Notes under the pieces: model-generated
Seen by the model: the letters and a program-made list of their open reading frames with translations, nothing else
Database searches by the model: none
Told to the model about the DNA's origin: nothing
Source of the DNA: JBEKSX01 sp049516635
GTDB lineage: Bacteria; Bacteroidota; Ignavibacteria; Tepidaquicellales; OLB5
Direction: 5' to 3'
Length of the DNA stretch: 44,798 nucleotides
Assembly: GCA_049516635.1 (NCBI GenBank)
Contig: JBEKSX010000017.1
Location: forward strand, 1 to 44,798
Program-made: the position numbers and the translations under genes
Part shown: positions 41,182 to 44,798 of the stretch, piece after piece
Layout: every line of letters starts with the position of its first letter
Numbering within the stretch: the first letter of the stretch is position 1

Positions 41182-44100
41182 ATGGGAAGTTCGGTAATTA
41201 AAACAAATGAACGTGAATTAGCTGCTCAAGTTAAGGAATGGTTTAATGAAATAATTAAGAGAAGTAATTTACCATTCAAAGAAGCCACCGTAGAAACTGG
41301 TATTAGAGTAGATGAAAGGACAAAATTTGCAGATCTTATATTATGGAAAAACCGGGAAACGAACGAGGCGTACACCTATATCGAACTTAAACCCCCATTC
41401 GCTGCCAAAGAAAATTTGGCTACATTCCGTGAAAAAGCTAGTCAACTTAAAGTAAATTATGCTTATACATGGGATTTTCAAAATCTAACCGTTTATTGCA
41501 AGAAAGATCATTTTCGAAAATCACAACTAATTGAAGATACCCCGGCATTAAAAAGAATTGATGACTGGTTAAGAGGAGATGTACAGGCTACAATAAAATC
41601 ATATATAAGTAGGCTTTGTGATGAAATTGTGAGCCTCAATGAAACAGGTATCCTAAGAAATTTTAAACCTGAACCTGTATATTTCGTAAATTTTATTAGA
41701 GAAACGATTAATAAACTAATACCACTTTTCGAAGATTTCGTTAATAGTGCATATGGTAAGAGAGATGTACGTGATAATATTAAGGAATATATGGCTAAAC
41801 AGGGATACTCTTTTACTACAAAGGATAAATATATACAATTAATAGCTAAACAAAGAGTTTATGGTTTGGTTACAAAATTATTATTTTATCTTACAATAAA
41901 GAGATACTTCGATGATCTACCTGATATTTATGATATAGAAGAAAATGATTTTAATTCAGCTTTAAAAGTAGCATTTAATAAAGCACAGGAAAAAGATTGG
42001 CAACCTGTTTTTTCGGACGATATTATTGAAGAATTAGGCACTCCAAAATCTGCCTATTCTATACTAAGAGATTTCTTTTCAGCCCTTCGAGCATACCATT
42101 TTGAAAACTTACCGGATGATGTAATCGGTGAGTTATTTGAATTGACAATTGAAACAGAACAACGTCATGACCTTGGTCAATATTTTACTAATGAAAATTT
42201 AGTTGACCTGATAATTGGTGCAGTAGTGCAGGATAAAGACGGATATTATTGTGATCCTACTTGTGGTTCTGGTACTTTCCTGATACGTCTTTATGATAGG
42301 CTTCAACAGTTAAATACATTCAGAATATCTCATAATGAGCTTTTAGACAGGATCTGGGGATTTGATATTGGTAAATTTCCGTCTGAATTGTCAACAATTA
42401 ATTTGTTTAGACAATCTCCTAAAAACTTTGAGAATTTTCCGAGAGTTGTTTTAAATGATATTTTTGAAGTAAGTAAGGGCAGATCATTTAGTTTCCCACC
42501 GCCAAACGCAGGTATAAATTATCAAAAAATAGAAAAGAAAATACCAGAATTTTATGGAATTGTTGGTAACTTTCCATATATCAGGCAAGAATTAATAGAA
42601 AAGGAATCTAAAGGTTATAAAACTTATTTGACTAAAGTTTTGGCTGAAGAATATTTATTTACGTATCTTAAATTGTTTGATATTAAAAATATTACAGAAG
42701 CCCAATTAGAGGAAGTAAAAAAATATGAACATGAGAAAAGAAAACAACTAATACATAAATGGATAGAAAAAGGTTATATAAAGCTACGTCTTTCCGGTCA
42801 AGCTGATATTTATGCTTATATATTTATACATACTGCTATCTTACTTTCAAAGCAAGGTTCGTTCGGAATAATTACGTCAAATTCATGGCTTGATGTATCC
42901 TATGGAAGTGTATTAAAGGAATTTTTCCTCGATCATTTCAAGGTAAAAATGATTATTGCCTCATGGGCAGAGCCGTGGTTTGAAGAAGCCGCAATCAACA
43001 CTGTAATAACGGTACTTGAAAAAGAAGAAAATTCCGAGTTGAGAGATAAAAATAATATAAAATTTGTGAAGTTAAAGAAAAAATTAATTGACTTAATACC
43101 ATATCAAGATCTTAAACTTCAAAGAGTGGACAGATGGAAAAGGGTTGATGATATTATCGGCATTATTGAAAATGCAGAAAACGTCAAGCTATTAAGACAA
43201 ATTAATGAAATTATATCATCAGTGGAGACAGATGAATTAAGGATAAGGATAGTAAAGCAGAAAGAATTAAGAAATGAACTTGAGCAGAATATAGAGTTAG
43301 CAAAGTGGGGTAAATATTTGCGAGCCCCTGACGTTTATTTTGAGATTTTAGATAAATGCAAAAATAAATTAGTACCATTAAAGAAAATTGCTGATGTTCG
43401 CAGAGGCTATACAACAGGTATAAACGATTTCTTTTATTTAGAACCAGTAAAGCGTAATGGTGAAATATTATACCGCAATGGTAGAGGTTGGGAAGGAAAA
43501 ATTGAAGAAAAATATCTCAAAAAGGTTATAAAAAGTCCAAAAGATTCTGAATCAATAAATATTGATTCAGATAAACTTAAGAACTTTATATTTATATGCA
43601 ATAAAAGTAAACAAGAACTGAAAAAAATAAAAAACCTTAGCGCATTAGCTTACATAGAATGGGGTGAAAAACAATCCACTGAAGATGGCACTAAATGGAA
43701 AGAGGTACCATCTGTAAAAGAAAGGGAATATTGGTGGTCTATTGATATAAAAGAATCAGCAGATATTATTTGGCCGAAAGCATTTAATGATAGATTCTTA
43801 ATATCTAAGAATGTTGACTTGTTAGTTGCTGATAGATTTTATGAACTTACTTTAAAAGACAAACAGACAAAAGATATTACAACATTATTATTAAATTCAA
43901 CTATTCAAAGTTTGATAATTGAAATAAATGGAAGAATTAACCTTGGAGAGGGTGCTTTAGATAATATGAGTTATGAAGCAGAAGAATGCTATATTATAAA
44001 CCCAAATTCGATAAATAACAAGGAAATCATTAATAAAAGTTTTGATCATACGATAAAACCTATAGAACAGGAAATAAAACAAAAAGAACGTATAAATTTA

Positions 44101-44781
44101 GATACAGCCATATTAAAATCATTAGGCTTAAATCCAAAAGAATACTTGGATAGGATTTATGCTGGTCTGTGCGAAATGGTTCGTGAACGTCTTGAGCTGC
44201 CAAAAATGCGTAAATTAAAGAAGAAACAAACAGAAAAGAAATCCTTTGAAGATATTAAAGAATCAGTTATCGAAGATTGTATACCTGATGGGGTTAAGAA
44301 ATTTCCGGCATCATTTTATATACTACCGATAAGAAGTACAACAAATACTAAATCTTTACCTAATGGTTTTGAGAATATTAAATTTGATATTTTTTCAAGT
44401 TCTGCCTTACCAATTCAATATGAAGATTTTTTAGGGCACTTTAATATTAAGGATGCAAAAGGTAAATTAATTTTTACTACAGATAGTATTAATAAAGCAG
44501 AATATGCATATTTACTTTCCAGGCAGGGAAATATATTTCAATTAAAAATTCCTAAAGATGATAGAATAGCTGAATTAATTGTTGAGAATTATCATAAATA
44601 TGTAGATGTATTAAAAGATAAATTTCTTAAAGATTCTAATCTAAAATTGCATGACTGGGCTTTATCGGAAAATTTAGTTAAGGAGATATTTGAGGAATAT
44701 CGAATATATGATATGGAACAGGAATCAAAATCAGTGAGTACTAAAAAGAACAAAATCCACAAAAACGATAATAGAAAGTAA
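41182..44781 (+). CDS. Type IIG-like restriction-modification enzyme (nuclease, N6-adenine methyltransferase and TRD in one chain)
   Basis: The 1199-residue protein has an N-terminal PD-(D/E)XK-like core (D51 in FADLILWKN, E68 and K70 in YIELKPP). A helical connector follows, then an N6-methyltransferase with GQYFTNENLVDLI before AdoMet motif I DPTCGSGTF (D358). The catalytic motif is N463-F-P-Y466 in GNFPYIRQE, where most relatives have NPPY. A C-terminal target-recognition region starts near residue 730 (LVPLKKIADVRRGYTTGIND). Such single-chain enzymes methylate one strand of an asymmetric site and cut at a distance. It is AT-rich and ends 17 bp before the window edge. Its frame is complete, without frameshift. 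No separate S or R gene is in view. Confidence 0.88.
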   Translation: MGSSVIKTNERELAAQVKEWFNEIIKRSNLPFKEATVETGIRVDERTKFADLILWKNRETNEAYTYIELKPPFAAKENLATFREKASQLKVNYAYTWDFQNLTVYCKKDHFRKSQLIEDTPALKRIDDWLRGDVQATIKSYISRLCDEIVSLNETGILRNFKPEPVYFVNFIRETINKLIPLFEDFVNSAYGKRDVRDNIKEYMAKQGYSFTTKDKYIQLIAKQRVYGLVTKLLFYLTIKRYFDDLPDIYDIEENDFNSALKVAFNKAQEKDWQPVFSDDIIEELGTPKSAYSILRDFFSALRAYHFENLPDDVIGELFELTIETEQRHDLGQYFTNENLVDLIIGAVVQDKDGYYCDPTCGSGTFLIRLYDRLQQLNTFRISHNELLDRIWGFDIGKFPSELSTINLFRQSPKNFENFPRVVLNDIFEVSKGRSFSFPPPNAGINYQKIEKKIPEFYGIVGNFPYIRQELIEKESKGYKTYLTKVLAEEYLFTYLKLFDIKNITEAQLEEVKKYEHEKRKQLIHKWIEKGYIKLRLSGQADIYAYIFIHTAILLSKQGSFGIITSNSWLDVSYGSVLKEFFLDHFKVKMIIASWAEPWFEEAAINTVITVLEKEENSELRDKNNIKFVKLKKKLIDLIPYQDLKLQRVDRWKRVDDIIGIIENAENVKLLRQINEIISSVETDELRIRIVKQKELRNELEQNIELAKWGKYLRAPDVYFEILDKCKNKLVPLKKIADVRRGYTTGINDFFYLEPVKRNGEILYRNGRGWEGKIEEKYLKKVIKSPKDSESINIDSDKLKNFIFICNKSKQELKKIKNLSALAYIEWGEKQSTEDGTKWKEVPSVKEREYWWSIDIKESADIIWPKAFNDRFLISKNVDLLVADRFYELTLKDKQTKDITTLLLNSTIQSLIIEINGRINLGEGALDNMSYEAEECYIINPNSINNKEIINKSFDHTIKPIEQEIKQKERINLDTAILKSLGLNPKEYLDRIYAGLCEMVRERLELPKMRKLKKKQTEKKSFEDIKESVIEDCIPDGVKKFPASFYILPIRSTTNTKSLPNGFENIKFDIFSSSALPIQYEDFLGHFNIKDAKGKLIFTTDSINKAEYAYLLSRQGNIFQLKIPKDDRIAELIVENYHKYVDVLKDKFLKDSNLKLHDWALSENLVKEIFEEYRIYDMEQESKSVSTKKNKIHKNDNRK

Positions 44782-44798
44782 CAAGTATATTTATGTAT

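Overview
The window looks like a chromosomal piece of a Bacteroidota/Chlorobiota-group bacterium, most likely of the Ignavibacteria kind. Four things suggest this: a PorX-type regulator of type IX secretion (a receiver fused to PglZ), several Bacteroidota-like promoters (TTG or TTTG, about 20 bases, then TAnnTTTG), frequent TTG/GTG starts, and the mix of dissimilatory nitrite reduction (nrfHA), sortilin/BNR-propeller secreted proteins and prolyl oligopeptidases. The placement is inferred from gene content alone. I see no rRNA, tRNA or CRISPR array.

Layout. 1-1512 (-): an AT-rich two-gene unit, an ImmA/IrrE-type metallopeptidase fused to a macro domain, overlapping a P-loop kinase cut by the window edge. 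1713-3160 (-): purE and a Cof-type HAD phosphatase. 3509-7270 (+): leuS, a DUF2203 gene and proline dehydrogenase. 7330-7830 (-): a Tat-exported Rieske protein. 8042-9594 (+): dapD and a metallophosphoesterase. 9676-13274 (+): an anaerobic nitrite module made of an FNR-like regulator, OsmC, nrfH, nrfA and a second OsmC. 13531-14449 (+): thyX. 14470-16286 (-): a PAP2-type membrane enzyme and a GlmU-like uridylyltransferase lacking the acetyltransferase half. 16389-21242 (-): one tight operon porX-tsaE-tsaB-accD-panC-panD. 21378 (+): rpsT. 22522-26011 (-): lysA and an S9 peptidase. 26160-29191: a YCF48-like propeller, two gene fragments and hutI. 29971-36427: an outer-membrane-like protein, a winged-helix protein, an MvaI/BcnI-type restriction-modification system with an extra nuclease-like gene, and a LolA-like protein. 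36473-39503: a sortilin-like propeller gene broken by a deletion. 40030-44781: an NmrA-like reductase and a large type IIG-like restriction-modification enzyme.

The most unusual feature is a family of C/G-run palindromic repeats. Both DUF559 (Vsr-like nuclease fold) genes in the window, at 21953 and 29449, sit in cassettes of roughly 0.7 kb bounded by direct copies of these repeats. Gene-less copies stand alone at 3342 and 13337, and a 5' stub of a third DUF559 gene lies inside the second cassette. The repeats sit exactly at gene ends and supply stop codons to neighbours. This resembles the link between REP palindromes and RAYT transposases, but with a different nuclease family. I propose it as a candidate DUF559/palindrome mobile system.

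Accessory zones (1-1512, 30766-34769, 41182-44781) are visibly more AT-rich than the housekeeping genes and carry defence-type functions. The gene-free stretches near them (31507-32290, 34770-35686, 39504-40029, 40930-41181) are dense in short hairpin repeats.
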